33,270 nt of DNA from Acetobacteraceae bacterium (GTDB taxonomy: Bacteria > Pseudomonadota > Alphaproteobacteria > Acetobacterales > Acetobacteraceae): assembly GCA_020848935.1 (NCBI GenBank), contig JADLHF010000119.1:1-33270 (forward strand). Reading direction: 5' to 3'. The notes under the pieces are model-generated. The model ran no database searches and had not been told where the DNA came from. It was given only the letters and a program-made list of their open reading frames with translations. Below, in pieces: positions 7,286-15,216 of this stretch. The translations under genes were made by a program, and so were the position numbers. Numbering within the stretch: the first letter of the stretch is position 1; every line of letters starts with the position of its first letter.

Positions 7286-8380
7286 CTAAACATTAAACCT
7301 GAACAACATCACATCCCCATCGCGCACCACGTAGTCCTTGCCCTCGACATGCATCTTCCCGGCCGCCTTGGCCCCGACCTCGCCCTTGAGCGCCACGTAG
7401 TCCTCATACCCGATCGTTTCCGCCGCGATGAACCCGCGCTCGAAATCGCCATGGATCACCCCGGCGGCGGCCGGCGCCTTGGTCCCGGCCGGGATCGTCC
7501 AGGCACGGGCCTCCTTCGGCCCGCAGGTGAAATAGGTGATGAGCCCCAGCAGCGCGTAGCCCTCGCGGATCACCCGGTCCAGCCCGCTATCCTCCAGCCC
7601 GAGCCCTTCGAGGAACTCGCGCCGGTCCGCCTCGGCAAGCTGGGCCACCTCGGCCTCGATCGCCGCCGAGACGATCACATGCCGCGCGCCCTCGGCCTTC
7701 GCGCGTTCGGCCACGCGGGCGGAATGGGCATTGCCGGTGGCCGCCTCCGCCTCGGCGACGTTGCAGACATACAGCACCGGCTTGGCGGTCAGCAGTTGCA
7801 GCCGGCGCACCGCCTCCTCCTCGCCTTTTGGAATCGCGGTCCGCGCCATGCGCCCCTCGGTCAGCGCGGCCACCAGCGGTTCCATCAGCGCCACCTGCCC
7901 GATGGCCTCCTTGTCCCCGCCGCGGGCCTTCTTGGTGGCGGCCAGCAGCCGCTTCTCCAGGCTGTCCAGGTCAGCGAGCATCAGCTCGGTCTCCACCGTC
8001 TCGGCGTCGCGGATCGGATCGACCGAGCCCTCCACATGGGTCACGTCGCTGTCCTCGAAGCAGCGCAGCACGTGGATGATGGCATCCACCTCGCGGATAT
8101 TGGCCAGGAACTGGTTGCCCAGCCCCTCGCCCTTCGACGCCCCGCGCACCAGCCCGGCGATATCGACGAATTCCAGGCTGGTCGGCACCGTCTTCTGCGA
8201 TTTGCCGATCCGGGTCAGCATGTCCAGCCGCGCATCGGGCACGGCAACGCGGCCCACATTCGGCTCGATCGTGCAGAACGGGTAGTTGGCGGCCTGCGCC
8301 GCGACGGTGGCCGTCAGCGCGTTGAACAGGGTCGATTTGCCGACATTGGGCAGGCCGACGATGCCGCAGTTGAAGCCCAT
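7286..8380 (-). CDS. ychF: Redox-regulated ATPase YchF (OLA1 family)
   Basis: Cytoplasmic P-loop NTPase of 364 residues in the Obg-related OLA1 subfamily, which prefers ATP and associates with ribosomes. The Walker A motif GLPNVGKST is at residues 9-17, switch region LEFVDIAGLVRGASKGEGLGNQFL follows, and the usual G4 motif NKxD is replaced by NVAE, the OLA1 signature that explains ATP preference. A coiled-coil insertion (about 130-200) and a C-terminal TGS domain with LITYFTCGPKEARAW and the closing GDVMLFRFNV complete it. The length is normal. Its ribosome-binding site AGGAG lies inside the 3' end of pth, whose stop is one base away, so it is coupled to pth-rplY. Confidence 0.98.
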   Translation of the reverse strand: MGFNCGIVGLPNVGKSTLFNALTATVAAQAANYPFCTIEPNVGRVAVPDARLDMLTRIGKSQKTVPTSLEFVDIAGLVRGASKGEGLGNQFLANIREVDAIIHVLRCFEDSDVTHVEGSVDPIRDAETVETELMLADLDSLEKRLLAATKKARGGDKEAIGQVALMEPLVAALTEGRMARTAIPKGEEEAVRRLQLLTAKPVLYVCNVAEAEAATGNAHSARVAERAKAEGARHVIVSAAIEAEVAQLAEADRREFLEGLGLEDSGLDRVIREGYALLGLITYFTCGPKEARAWTIPAGTKAPAAAGVIHGDFERGFIAAETIGYEDYVALKGEVGAKAAGKMHVEGKDYVVRDGDVMLFRFNV

Positions 8381-8381
8381 C

Positions 8382-8960
8382 TTATATCTTCTCCTGCGTG
8401 AGCAGGGCCACGCGCGTCATGAAGTCTTCGGGTTTGCCGGCGGCCAGCAGCGGCGCCGCATCGGCCACGGCATCCAGCAGGTCGAGCAGCCAGGGCTGGT
8501 CCACCTTGGCGAAATCGCCCAGCACATGCCCGGTCACGCGCGCCTTGTCGCCGGGATGGCCGATGCCCAGGCGCACCCGCCAGTACTCCGGCGTGCCCAG
8601 GTGGCGGTCCATGCTGCGCAGGCCGTTATGCCCGGCCGCCCCGCCGCCCTTCTTCACCCGCACCTTGCCGGGCACCAGGTCCAGCTCGTCGTGAAACGCG
8701 GTGATGTCGTCCGGCGCCAGCTTGTAGAAGGCGCTGGCCGCCTGCACGCTCTCGCCCGACGCGTTCATGTAGGTCAGCGGCTTCAGCGCCAGCACCTTGG
8801 CGCCGCCGATGCTGCCTTCCGCCACCACGCCCTTGAAGCGCCGCCGCCACGGGGTGAAGCCGTGGCGGTGCGCGATCACGTCCAGCGCCATGAAGCCGAT
8901 ATTGTGGCGCTGGCGCAGCATGCCGGGCTCCGGATTGCCCAGCCCCACCCACAGCTTCAC
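8382..8960 (-). CDS. pth: Peptidyl-tRNA hydrolase
   Basis: Enzyme of 192 residues that cleaves the ester bond of peptidyl-tRNA to recycle tRNA after premature release from the ribosome. Family motifs are [11 protein letters not shown] with Asn8 and RQRHNIGF with the catalytic histidine at residue 18; [11 protein letters not shown] and [28 protein letters not shown] follow, the latter carrying the catalytic aspartate and the GHNGLRS signature. The length matches bacterial Pth. It is the middle gene of rplY-pth-ychF, 18 bp after rplY and one base before ychF, a widely conserved translation operon. Confidence 0.97.
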   Translation of the reverse strand: MKLWVGLGNPEPGMLRQRHNIGFMALDVIAHRHGFTPWRRRFKGVVAEGSIGGAKVLALKPLTYMNASGESVQAASAFYKLAPDDITAFHDELDLVPGKVRVKKGGGAAGHNGLRSMDRHLGTPEYWRVRLGIGHPGDKARVTGHVLGDFAKVDQPWLLDLLDAVADAAPLLAAGKPEDFMTRVALLTQEKI

Positions 8961-8978
8961 GGCGGAGTACTCCGGGGG

Positions 8979-9638
8979 TTACTTCTTCTTGGCGGCCGGC
9001 TTGGCCGGGGCCTTGGTGCCGCCGGCCGGGGCCGCCGCCGCCGCGCCGGCTTCCGCCGGGGCATCGGGCAGCTTGCTCGGCGTGGCCACCGTGGCGATCA
9101 CGAAGTCGCGGTCGATGATGGTCGGGCGGATGCCCTCGGTGCCCTTCAGGTCGGACCAGCGCACGGTATCGTTGATCTCCAGCCCGCCGAGATCGGCATC
9201 GAAATGCGGCGGCACATGGTCGGGATCGACCAGGCATTCCACGGAATGGCGCACCACGTTCAGCACGCCGCCGCGCTTGATGCCGGGCGAGGTGGCCTCG
9301 TTGTGGAACATCACCGAGACCGCCACGCGCATCTTCTCGCCGGGGGCGAGGCGCTGGAAATCGACATGCTCGGGCTGGTCGGTGACCGGGTTCAGCTGCA
9401 CGTCGCGGATCAGCGCGCGGGTGGAGTCCGCACCGACCTTCAGCTCGAACAGGCGCGAGCGCCAGCCGCCGGTGTGCAGCTCGCGCCACACCACCTTGGG
9501 GTCCAGGGAGATCAGCGTCGGCGCCTGCCTGGCGCCATAGATCACGGCGGGCACTCGGCCCTGCCGCCGGGTCGCGCGTGCTGCCCCCTTACCTGCACGC
9601 TCGCGCGCCTCGGCCTCGATCGTCACGAAGTTGGCCAT
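8979..9638 (-). CDS. rplY: 50S ribosomal protein L25/Ctc (TL5-type)
   Basis: Ribosomal protein of 219 residues that binds 5S rRNA. The N-terminal L25 domain begins ANFVTIEAEARERAGKGAARATRRQGRVPAVIYG, and the second TL5/Ctc domain includes PEHVDFQRLAPGEKMRVAVSVMF. The tail is Ala/Pro/Lys rich and ends in AAKKK, a common low-complexity extension in Alphaproteobacteria. The ATG at 9636-9638 follows GGAG at 6 bases. It heads the rplY-pth-ychF operon. Two GC-rich hairpins lie in its leader. Confidence 0.97.
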   Translation of the reverse strand: MANFVTIEAEARERAGKGAARATRRQGRVPAVIYGARQAPTLISLDPKVVWRELHTGGWRSRLFELKVGADSTRALIRDVQLNPVTDQPEHVDFQRLAPGEKMRVAVSVMFHNEATSPGIKRGGVLNVVRHSVECLVDPDHVPPHFDADLGGLEINDTVRWSDLKGTEGIRPTIIDRDFVIATVATPSKLPDAPAEAGAAAAAPAGGTKAPAKPAAKKK

Positions 9639-9662
9639 TGGTTCGCTCCATATGCGATAGCG

Positions 9663-9690
9663 AGCGCCGGCCTCCAGGGGTGCCGGCGCT
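9663..9690 (-). other. Stem-loop in rplY leader
   Basis: agcgccggc (9663-9671) pairs perfectly with gccggcgct (9682-9690) across a 10-nt loop. A second hairpin, gccggcc/ggccggc, lies at 9703-9720. Both fall between the proposed promoter and the rplY ribosome-binding site and would be in the 5' untranslated RNA. A role in feedback control is only a possibility. Confidence 0.5.
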
Positions 9691-9727
9691 CTTCATGATG
9701 ATGCCGGCCACCAGGCCGGCGGGTGGG

Positions 9728-9756
9728 CGTGTAGCAACTGCGCGCGCCGCAGGCAA
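9728..9756 (-). promoter_or_regulatory. Candidate promoter for rplY-pth-ychF
   Basis: On the minus strand TTGCCT (9751-9756) and TACACG (9728-9733) are separated by 17 bp, a reasonable sigma-70 spacing. The predicted leader is about 80 nt and would include both GC-rich stem-loops. The match to consensus is moderate. Confidence 0.4.
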
Positions 9757-9798
9757 ACCCCTTGACCTCACACGAGGCATGCGTGCCCCATTACGGTC

Positions 9799-12519
9799 AT
9801 GGAATTCTTCGGCCTCGTGGCGCTGGTCTTGGTGGTGGGGTGGGTGCTGGGGGTGGCGGGATTCGTCCAGGCCCGCCGCGCCCGGCGCGACCTGGCCGCG
9901 CTGCGCCGCACCCTCGCCGCCGGCGAAGCGATCACGGCCGAGGCCGATCCACTGGCGGCCTACCTGGCCGAACGCCAGGCCGAGTTGGCGCCGCAAGCGC
10001 CCGGCGCGCGGCCGTCGCCGTTCGGGCCACGGCCGCCGCCGCGCGGCTCCGTCCCTGCCGCCGGGTCGCCCGACCCGTCGATTGCGCCTGCGACCGAACC
10101 CGAGCCCGAGCCCACGCCCGGGGAAATGCCCGAGGAAACGCCCGAGCCGGCCATGGCCGCGCCTCCGCCCGGGCCGAAACTGGATATCGAGGCCCTGCTG
10201 ACCCAGCGCTGGGGCGTCTGGCTGGGCGCCGCCGCACTGCTGCTCGCCGGCGTGTTCCTGGTGCGCTACGCCGTCGAGGAAGGCTATCTCGGCCCCGAGG
10301 TGCGTTGCGTGCTGGCCACGCTGCTGGGCGTGGCGCTGCTGGCGGCGGCGGAGTGGCTGCGCCGCCGCCCCGCCCCGATGCTGGCCCCGATGCTGGCCCC
10401 GATGCTGCAGGGCACGCTGGCCGCCGACCATGCCCCCGCCGCTTTGGCCGCCGGCGGGGCGGCGGTGCTGTTCGGCGCCGCCTATGCCACCGGCGCGATG
10501 TACGCGCTGGTGCCGGCCCTGGTGGGCTTCGCGCTGATGGCGCTGGCCGCGCTGGTGGGCATCTTCGCCTCCCTTCGCTTCGGGCCGGTGGTCGGCGTGG
10601 TGGGGGTGGCCGCCGCCTTCGCCACCCCGGCGCTGGTGGACACCGATGCCCCGTCCGCACCCGGCCTGTTCGCCTACCTGCTGCTGGTCACCGCCGCCGC
10701 CTGCGTGGTGGTGCGGTTCAGCGCCTGGGCCTGGCTGGGCTGGATCGCCACCATCGCCGGGGCCGCCTGGGTGGCGCTGGCGAGCACCGGCGAACTGGGC
10801 CGGGAATACTGGGCGCCGGGCCTGTTCGTGCCGGCGGCGGCGGCGCTGCACCTGCTGCTGCTGCCGCGCGCGGCGCTGGACCAGGTGGCCGGCCGGCGCC
10901 TGTCCTGGGTGCCGTTCCTGGTGCTCGGCCTGGCCGGGGTATGGCTGTCCGGCGAGGTGCCGGACTTCGCAGTACGCCTGGGCGTGCTGCTGCTGGCGCC
11001 GCTGGCGGTGGCCAAGGGCGCGCGGGAGCCGATCCTGGACCGCCTGCCTTGGCTGGCGGCGCTGCTGTTCCTGCTGACGCTGCTGGTCTGGGCCATGCCC
11101 GCCTGGCAGCCCACCGGCGAACTGATCACCATCGAGGGCGCGGTACAGGCCTTCCTGCCCGGCGCCTGGGCGCCCCAGGTGATCCAGCCCCTGCTGTTCA
11201 CCGCCGCGGCGATGGCGGCCTTCTTCGCCGCCGCCGGGCTCGCCATGGCCCGGCTGTCGCAGGCCCCGGTGCGCTGGGCCGGGCTCACCGCCGCCGTGCC
11301 GGTGGTGGCGCTGGGCGTCACCTATCTGCAGGTGGCCGGGTTCCAGCCCGATCCGCTCTGGGCGCTCGCCGGCGCGGCGCTGGCCGCCGGCCTGATCGCG
11401 GCGGCGGCGCAGGCCGTGCGGGCCGGCGCCCGGCAGCGGGCACATGTCCAGGTCGCCGGCACCCATGCCGCCGGTGCCGTGGCCGCGCTGTGCTTCGGGC
11501 TCGCCGTGGTGCTGCACGACCACTGGATCACCCTTGCCGTGGCGCTGATGCTGCCGGCGCTGGCCTGGATCGCCGCGCGGGCCGACCTGGCGCCGCTGCG
11601 CCGCGTGGCCCTGGCGGTGGCGCTGCTGGTCCTGGTCCGCCTGCTGCTGAACTGGTACGTGCTGGATTACGCCTACGGCGCCACCCCGGTGCTGAACGGC
11701 CTCTGGCTGGCCTACGCCGTGCCGGCGGCCTGCTTCTGGCTGGCCGCGCGGATGTTCCTGCGCCGCGGCGACGACCTGACGGTGGCGGTGCTGGAGGCCG
11801 GCGCGATCGCCTTCGCCAGCGTGTTCATCGCCCTGCAGATCCGCCACTGGAACGGCCACGGCGCGATGCTCCGCGATGGCAATTTGCTGGAAGCCGGGCT
11901 GCACGTCTCCGCCCTGGCGGCACAGGCCGTGGCCGGGCTGTTCCTGGCGCGCCGCACCGGGCGGCGGGTCCTGGCCGTCGCCTGGCGCATCCAGGGCGCG
12001 CTGGCGCTGGCCGGAGGCGTGGTGCTGCTGGTCGCCAACCCGGTCTGGGCGAACCTGCGCGTCGGCCACGCCGCCCTGCTGTTCGGCTACCTGGTGCCGG
12101 CCCTGCTGGCCGGCGCCGCCCTGCCACAGGCGGAACTGCGGCGCCTGCTGAAGCCGCTCGGGCTCTACGCCCTGGTGGCCGGCTTCGCCTGGCTGAGCCT
12201 GGAAGTGCGGCTGCTGTTCCACCCCGATGCCTGGCTGGGCAGCGCGCCCACGCTGGACGCCGAGATGTGGACCTTCTCCGGCGTCTGGCTGGGCTACGGC
12301 GCCGCGCTGATGGCCGCCGGCATCGGGCTGAAACTGCGCGCGGTGCGGCTGGCGGCGCTGGCGGTGATCGCCGTGGTGGTGGCCAAGGTGTTCCTGCTGG
12401 ACATGAGCAACCTGGACGGGCTGTGGCGGGTGCTGTCATTCCTCGGACTGGGGTTGAGCCTGATCGCGCTCGGGGCGGTGTTCCGGCGGTTTGTTGCGGG
12501 GGGGCGGGTGGCGACGTAG
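9799..12519 (+). CDS. DUF2339 polytopic membrane protein
   Basis: Large inner-membrane protein of 906 residues. One hydrophobic helix at residues about 3-24 precedes a Pro/Glu/Ala-rich linker (about 45-130). The DUF2339 hallmark follows: LLTQRWGVWLGAAALLLAGVFLVRYAVEEGYLGPEVR from about residue 132. Many further hydrophobic helices, probably more than twenty, fill the rest to the C-terminus. No catalytic motif is recognisable and the family has no assigned function. A triplicated 12-bp unit at 10373-10408 encodes PML-A repeats. TTGACC at 9762-9767 might be a -35 element but a matching -10 is not clear. The stop is directly followed by repeat pair R4. GC-rich coding in this gene produces very long spurious ORFs in other frames. 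Confidence 0.88.
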   Translation: MEFFGLVALVLVVGWVLGVAGFVQARRARRDLAALRRTLAAGEAITAEADPLAAYLAERQAELAPQAPGARPSPFGPRPPPRGSVPAAGSPDPSIAPATEPEPEPTPGEMPEETPEPAMAAPPPGPKLDIEALLTQRWGVWLGAAALLLAGVFLVRYAVEEGYLGPEVRCVLATLLGVALLAAAEWLRRRPAPMLAPMLAPMLQGTLAADHAPAALAAGGAAVLFGAAYATGAMYALVPALVGFALMALAALVGIFASLRFGPVVGVVGVAAAFATPALVDTDAPSAPGLFAYLLLVTAAACVVVRFSAWAWLGWIATIAGAAWVALASTGELGREYWAPGLFVPAAAALHLLLLPRAALDQVAGRRLSWVPFLVLGLAGVWLSGEVPDFAVRLGVLLLAPLAVAKGAREPILDRLPWLAALLFLLTLLVWAMPAWQPTGELITIEGAVQAFLPGAWAPQVIQPLLFTAAAMAAFFAAAGLAMARLSQAPVRWAGLTAAVPVVALGVTYLQVAGFQPDPLWALAGAALAAGLIAAAAQAVRAGARQRAHVQVAGTHAAGAVAALCFGLAVVLHDHWITLAVALMLPALAWIAARADLAPLRRVALAVALLVLVRLLLNWYVLDYAYGATPVLNGLWLAYAVPAACFWLAARMFLRRGDDLTVAVLEAGAIAFASVFIALQIRHWNGHGAMLRDGNLLEAGLHVSALAAQAVAGLFLARRTGRRVLAVAWRIQGALALAGGVVLLVANPVWANLRVGHAALLFGYLVPALLAGAALPQAELRRLLKPLGLYALVAGFAWLSLEVRLLFHPDAWLGSAPTLDAEMWTFSGVWLGYGAALMAAGIGLKLRAVRLAALAVIAVVVAKVFLLDMSNLDGLWRVLSFLGLGLSLIALGAVFRRFVAGGRVAT
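10373..10408 (+). repeat. 12-bp in-frame triplication
   Basis: ccccgatgctgg is repeated at 10373, 10385 and, with one final change, 10397, giving a PMLA-PMLA-PMLQ stretch inside the DUF2339 protein. It probably arose by replication slippage and could vary in copy number between strains. Confidence 0.8.
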
Positions 12520-12969
12520 GAAGAATCTTCTTTTTCTGGAGAAAAAGAAGCAAAAAGACTTTTTTCCGTAAGAATGGTGTTCACGCGAGTAGAGGTGAAA
12601 ATTTTCCTTACGTCGGATGTGGACGTAGGATAAAGCGCCTGGATGTTGGATCAGGCAACCCCATTGGCCACGGCGATCGCCAGCCTTCGCACCTCCGCCG
12701 CCGCGGACGGGGCACCCGGGCTGCTGCGCGCATCGCTGCAATCCCTGATCCTCGCACTTCTCACCCGCCTGTTCGCCCGGCTGGAAAGCCTCGTCCCGGC
12801 GTGGCAGGCCGGCACGCTCGCCATCCCCCCGCCCGTCGCAGCCCCGTGCCCCGCCCAGACCCCGATTTTCCGCGCTGAACTCACGTTGCAGGCTTGCGCG
12901 TAATTTACTACGTTTACGGAACAAAAAGTCTTTTTGCCTCTTTTTCTTCAGAAAAAGAAGGCCTTCCTC
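12518..12969. repeat. Paired AT-rich inverted repeat R4 enclosing an ORF
   Basis: Left arm about 12518-12572 (hairpin 12527-12550, loop TGGA closed by C-G) and right arm about 12912-12969 (hairpin 12937-12960, loop TGAA closed by C-G). The inverted match extends inward through ttccgtaa. The pair spans 452 bp, much more than the other five pairs, because it contains an 86-aa ORF. The left arm abuts the DUF2339 stop, and the right arm is read through by the 3' end of msrQ. Confidence 0.88.
12643..12903 (+). CDS. Small hypothetical protein inside repeat pair R4
   Basis: ORF of 86 residues with GC-biased third positions. The centre is a hydrophobic/amphipathic helix region, LLRASLQSLILALLTRLFARLESLV (described here by its ends, residues about 26-50), then WQAG and a Pro-rich tail ending in ACA. 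I recall similar short Leu-rich, WQAG-containing proteins in Acetobacteraceae but cannot confirm it. The ribosome-binding site is weak (tagga, 12 bases upstream). It is the only ORF found inside any of the six repeat pairs and may be a passenger. Membrane association or a toxin-like role would be speculation. Confidence 0.4.
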   Translation: MLDQATPLATAIASLRTSAAADGAPGLLRASLQSLILALLTRLFARLESLVPAWQAGTLAIPPPVAAPCPAQTPIFRAELTLQACA

Positions 12970-13801
12970 CCCCTTCCTTCCCTCCCGCAACCCCACCCCA
13001 CCTGATCCGCCGCAGCGCCGCCAGCGCCATCACCGCCAGCCCCAGCAGCAGCACCTGCGCCGCCGGCCGGGTCGCGGGATCGAACGCCAGGTTGGCGTGC
13101 AGCACCCGCCCCGCCGGCACCTTGGTTGCCAGCCCGTACCACGCGATCTCGCTGGTTGCCGTCACCAGCATCGCCGCCACCGCCAGCCCGGCCAGCACCC
13201 AAAGCCGCCCCCGGTGGCGCCGCGGCACCATGCGCCACAGCATCAGCCAGGCGTACAGCCCGAACCAGAAGATCGCATCCACCGCATTGATCTTGGCTTG
13301 CAGCGCGTAGTGGAACAGCGCCAGCCCGGCCAGCGCATAGACCCAGCGATGCAGCGTCTTCCAGCGTTGCCGCAGCCGCTTCTGCCAGCCGTCGGTCGAG
13401 GTCCAGGCCAGGGTGCCCAGCCCCAGCAGCACCACGAACCCCACCGTCAGGTAGAACCGCAGCACGATCTCGCTGGCCACCGTGAACAGGTTCCATTTCT
13501 GGTCGGTGATGTACAGCATCAGGTGCAGCCCGCCGTACAGCGCCGCCGTCACCCCCAGCATCCGCCGCAGCAGCAGCACCCGCGGCCAGTCCAGCACCGC
13601 CCGTGCCGGGGTCACCGCCAGGGCCAGCACCAGGAACCGCACCGCCCAGTCGCCGCTGCGATGGATCGCCTCGGTGATCGGCCGGGCGCCCAGGTCGCCC
13701 AGCCCCCACCGCGCCAGCAGCCACAGCGCAGGATACAGCGCGAACACCAGCGTCGTGGCCTTCAGCAGCGAGAACTTTCCGGCATGGTCGGCCCAGGGCA
13801 T
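12914..13801 (-). CDS. msrQ: MsrQ-like heme-binding membrane subunit
   Basis: Ferric-reductase-like integral membrane protein of 295 residues. MsrQ normally passes electrons from the quinone pool or flavin to periplasmic MsrP, which repairs oxidised methionine. Visible helices include LLKATTLVFALYPALWLLARW, RFLVLALAVTPAR, MLGVTAALYGGLHLMLYI, IVLRFYLTVGFVVLLGL and LHRWVYALAGLALFHYAL; the histidines in GGLH, LHRW and LFHY are probable heme ligands. E. coli MsrQ is about 211 residues, so this form carries two extra C-terminal helices. The ATG at 13799-13801 gives MPWADHAGKF. No msrP lies in the window. The last about 17 residues (ending EEKEAKRLFVP) are read from repeat arm R4. Confidence 0.82.
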   Translation of the reverse strand: MPWADHAGKFSLLKATTLVFALYPALWLLARWGLGDLGARPITEAIHRSGDWAVRFLVLALAVTPARAVLDWPRVLLLRRMLGVTAALYGGLHLMLYITDQKWNLFTVASEIVLRFYLTVGFVVLLGLGTLAWTSTDGWQKRLRQRWKTLHRWVYALAGLALFHYALQAKINAVDAIFWFGLYAWLMLWRMVPRRHRGRLWVLAGLAVAAMLVTATSEIAWYGLATKVPAGRVLHANLAFDPATRPAAQVLLLGLAVMALAALRRIRWGGVAGGKEGGGRPSFSEEKEAKRLFVP

Positions 13802-13857
13802 CGGCAGGTCACTCCGCGACTGCGCCGGAGACTCCCCCGGCGCCGCCGCGTGACACC

Positions 13858-14475
13858 CTACCGCCCCGGCGGCCGCCCGCCCAAGCCGGCCGGGATTTCC
13901 AGCCGGGTGAAACCCGCCGGCGGCTTGAACAGGGCGGCGGGTTGCGGGGCATAGGAAACCGCGGTCGCCAGGATCGCGCCCTTGCCGTCGATGCCGCTGC
14001 CGCGCAGCATCACGCCGTCCTCCGTCAGGCAGGCCTTGCCGTTGCCGTCCGCCGAGGTGATGTCCCAGACGGTGCATTTCAGCCCGGCAACCGTCTCGCT
14101 GCCGCGCCGCACGAACTTCATGGTGGCCGACAGCAGGAAGCCGCGCGAGAATGCGTTGTTGGCCGGCATTTCCATGAAGCGCCGATCCTGCGCCATCACC
14201 ATCGTCATGCGCTGGGTGGTGTGATCCACGATGACATAGGCCCCCGCTTCGCGCCCGCCGCCGCCGATGCCCTCCACCCGCATCAGCTTGCCGCCCGCGG
14301 TGAACGCCACCCGCAGGTCCTGCTGCTGTTGCCGGCCCTGGACCGGCCCGCTGGCGCGATAGGTGATGGCCACGTCCCGCGTCGGCAGGATCGCCGGCCG
14401 ATCCTGCGCCGCCGCCGATTGAAAACACCCCAGCGCCACACCCAGCGCCAGCCCGCCAAGAACGCCTCGTGCCAT
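13858..14475 (-). CDS. Secreted DUF4412-like protein
   Basis: Protein of 205 residues with a signal peptide (MARGVLGGLALGVALGCFQSAAAQ), so probably periplasmic or outer-membrane associated. The mature part has beta-rich sequence: VAITYRASGP, GGKLMRVEGIG, AYVIVDHTTQRMTMVM and ETVAGLKCTVWDI, which resemble DUF4412 and LolA-like folds. The ATG at 14473-14475 is chosen because AGGAG lies 7 bases upstream and the signal peptide begins there; an in-frame ATG at 14508 would add 11 residues. It lies 56 bp upstream of msrQ on the same strand, so co-expression is possible. It is not MsrP, since no molybdopterin-binding motifs are present. The family assignment is tentative. Confidence 0.6.
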   Translation of the reverse strand: MARGVLGGLALGVALGCFQSAAAQDRPAILPTRDVAITYRASGPVQGRQQQQDLRVAFTAGGKLMRVEGIGGGGREAGAYVIVDHTTQRMTMVMAQDRRFMEMPANNAFSRGFLLSATMKFVRRGSETVAGLKCTVWDITSADGNGKACLTEDGVMLRGSGIDGKGAILATAVSYAPQPAALFKPPAGFTRLEIPAGLGGRPPGR

Positions 14476-14504
14476 GGCACCTTCTCCTGTCGCTCGCGAG
14501 AATC

Positions 14505-15188
14505 TCACCCGTCCAACCCCGCATCAATCCGCCGCCCCGCCAGCGCGCGGATCTCCGCGGCCAGGGCATCCCGGCCGGGCGCGGCCAGCCATGCGGCGGG
14601 CGCCTCCAGCGCCGAAGCCAGCAGCAGCTTGTAGCTGTCGCGCGGGATCTCGATGGCGCCGAACCGGGTCAGGTGGCTGGTCACGAACTGGGTATCCAGC
14701 AGCACGAAGCCACCCAGCCGCAGCCGCGCCACCAGGTGCACCAGCGCCACCTTGGAGGCATCGGTGACCCGGCTGAACATGCTCTCGCCGAAGAACGCCC
14801 CGCCCAGCGCCACCCCGTACAACCCGCCCACCAGCTGCCCGCCCTGCCAGCTCTCCACCGAATGGGCCTGGCCACGGCGGTGCAGCTCGGTGAACAGCTG
14901 CTCGATCTCGGGGTTGATCCAGGTATCCTCCCGCCCCGGCGCCGCGGCCGCGCAGCCGGCGATCACGCCGGCGAAATCGGCGTCGGCGGTGACGGTGAAA
15001 TCGCCGGAGTCCACCGTCCGCCGCAGCCGGCGCGGCAGGTGGAAGCCATCCAGCGGCAGGATGCCGCGCTGCTCCGGGTCCAGCCAGTACAGCCGCTCGG
15101 TGTCACGCGCCTCGGCCATCGGGAAGAACCCGGCGCGATAGGCCCGGACCAGCAGTTCCGGCGTGATCTCGACCGTGCGTCGCGACAT
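14505..15188 (-). CDS. aat: Leucyl/phenylalanyl-tRNA--protein transferase
   Basis: Enzyme of 227 residues that transfers Leu or Phe from aminoacyl-tRNA to N-terminal Lys or Arg of proteins, marking them for ClpS/ClpAP degradation (N-end rule). Typical features are [18 protein letters not shown] near residue 12, [52 protein letters not shown], and [20 protein letters not shown] with the GNAT-like core, then [19 protein letters not shown]. The length fits the family. The next gene downstream (DUF4412-like) begins 29 bp after its stop. It lies 28 bp after the threonine-dehydratase-like gene on the same strand, so the two may share a transcript. Confidence 0.96.
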   Translation of the reverse strand: MSRRTVEITPELLVRAYRAGFFPMAEARDTERLYWLDPEQRGILPLDGFHLPRRLRRTVDSGDFTVTADADFAGVIAGCAAAAPGREDTWINPEIEQLFTELHRRGQAHSVESWQGGQLVGGLYGVALGGAFFGESMFSRVTDASKVALVHLVARLRLGGFVLLDTQFVTSHLTRFGAIEIPRDSYKLLLASALEAPAAWLAAPGRDALAAEIRALAGRRIDAGLDG

Positions 15189-15216
15189 CGCGCCAGTGTG
15201 CCCGAAATCGCCCGGC

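Noticed and set aside
9762..12878. Plus-strand ORF of 1038 aa overlapping the DUF2339 gene
   Set aside because: Out-of-frame reading of a strongly supported membrane protein; composition is Arg/Gly-rich with no domain.
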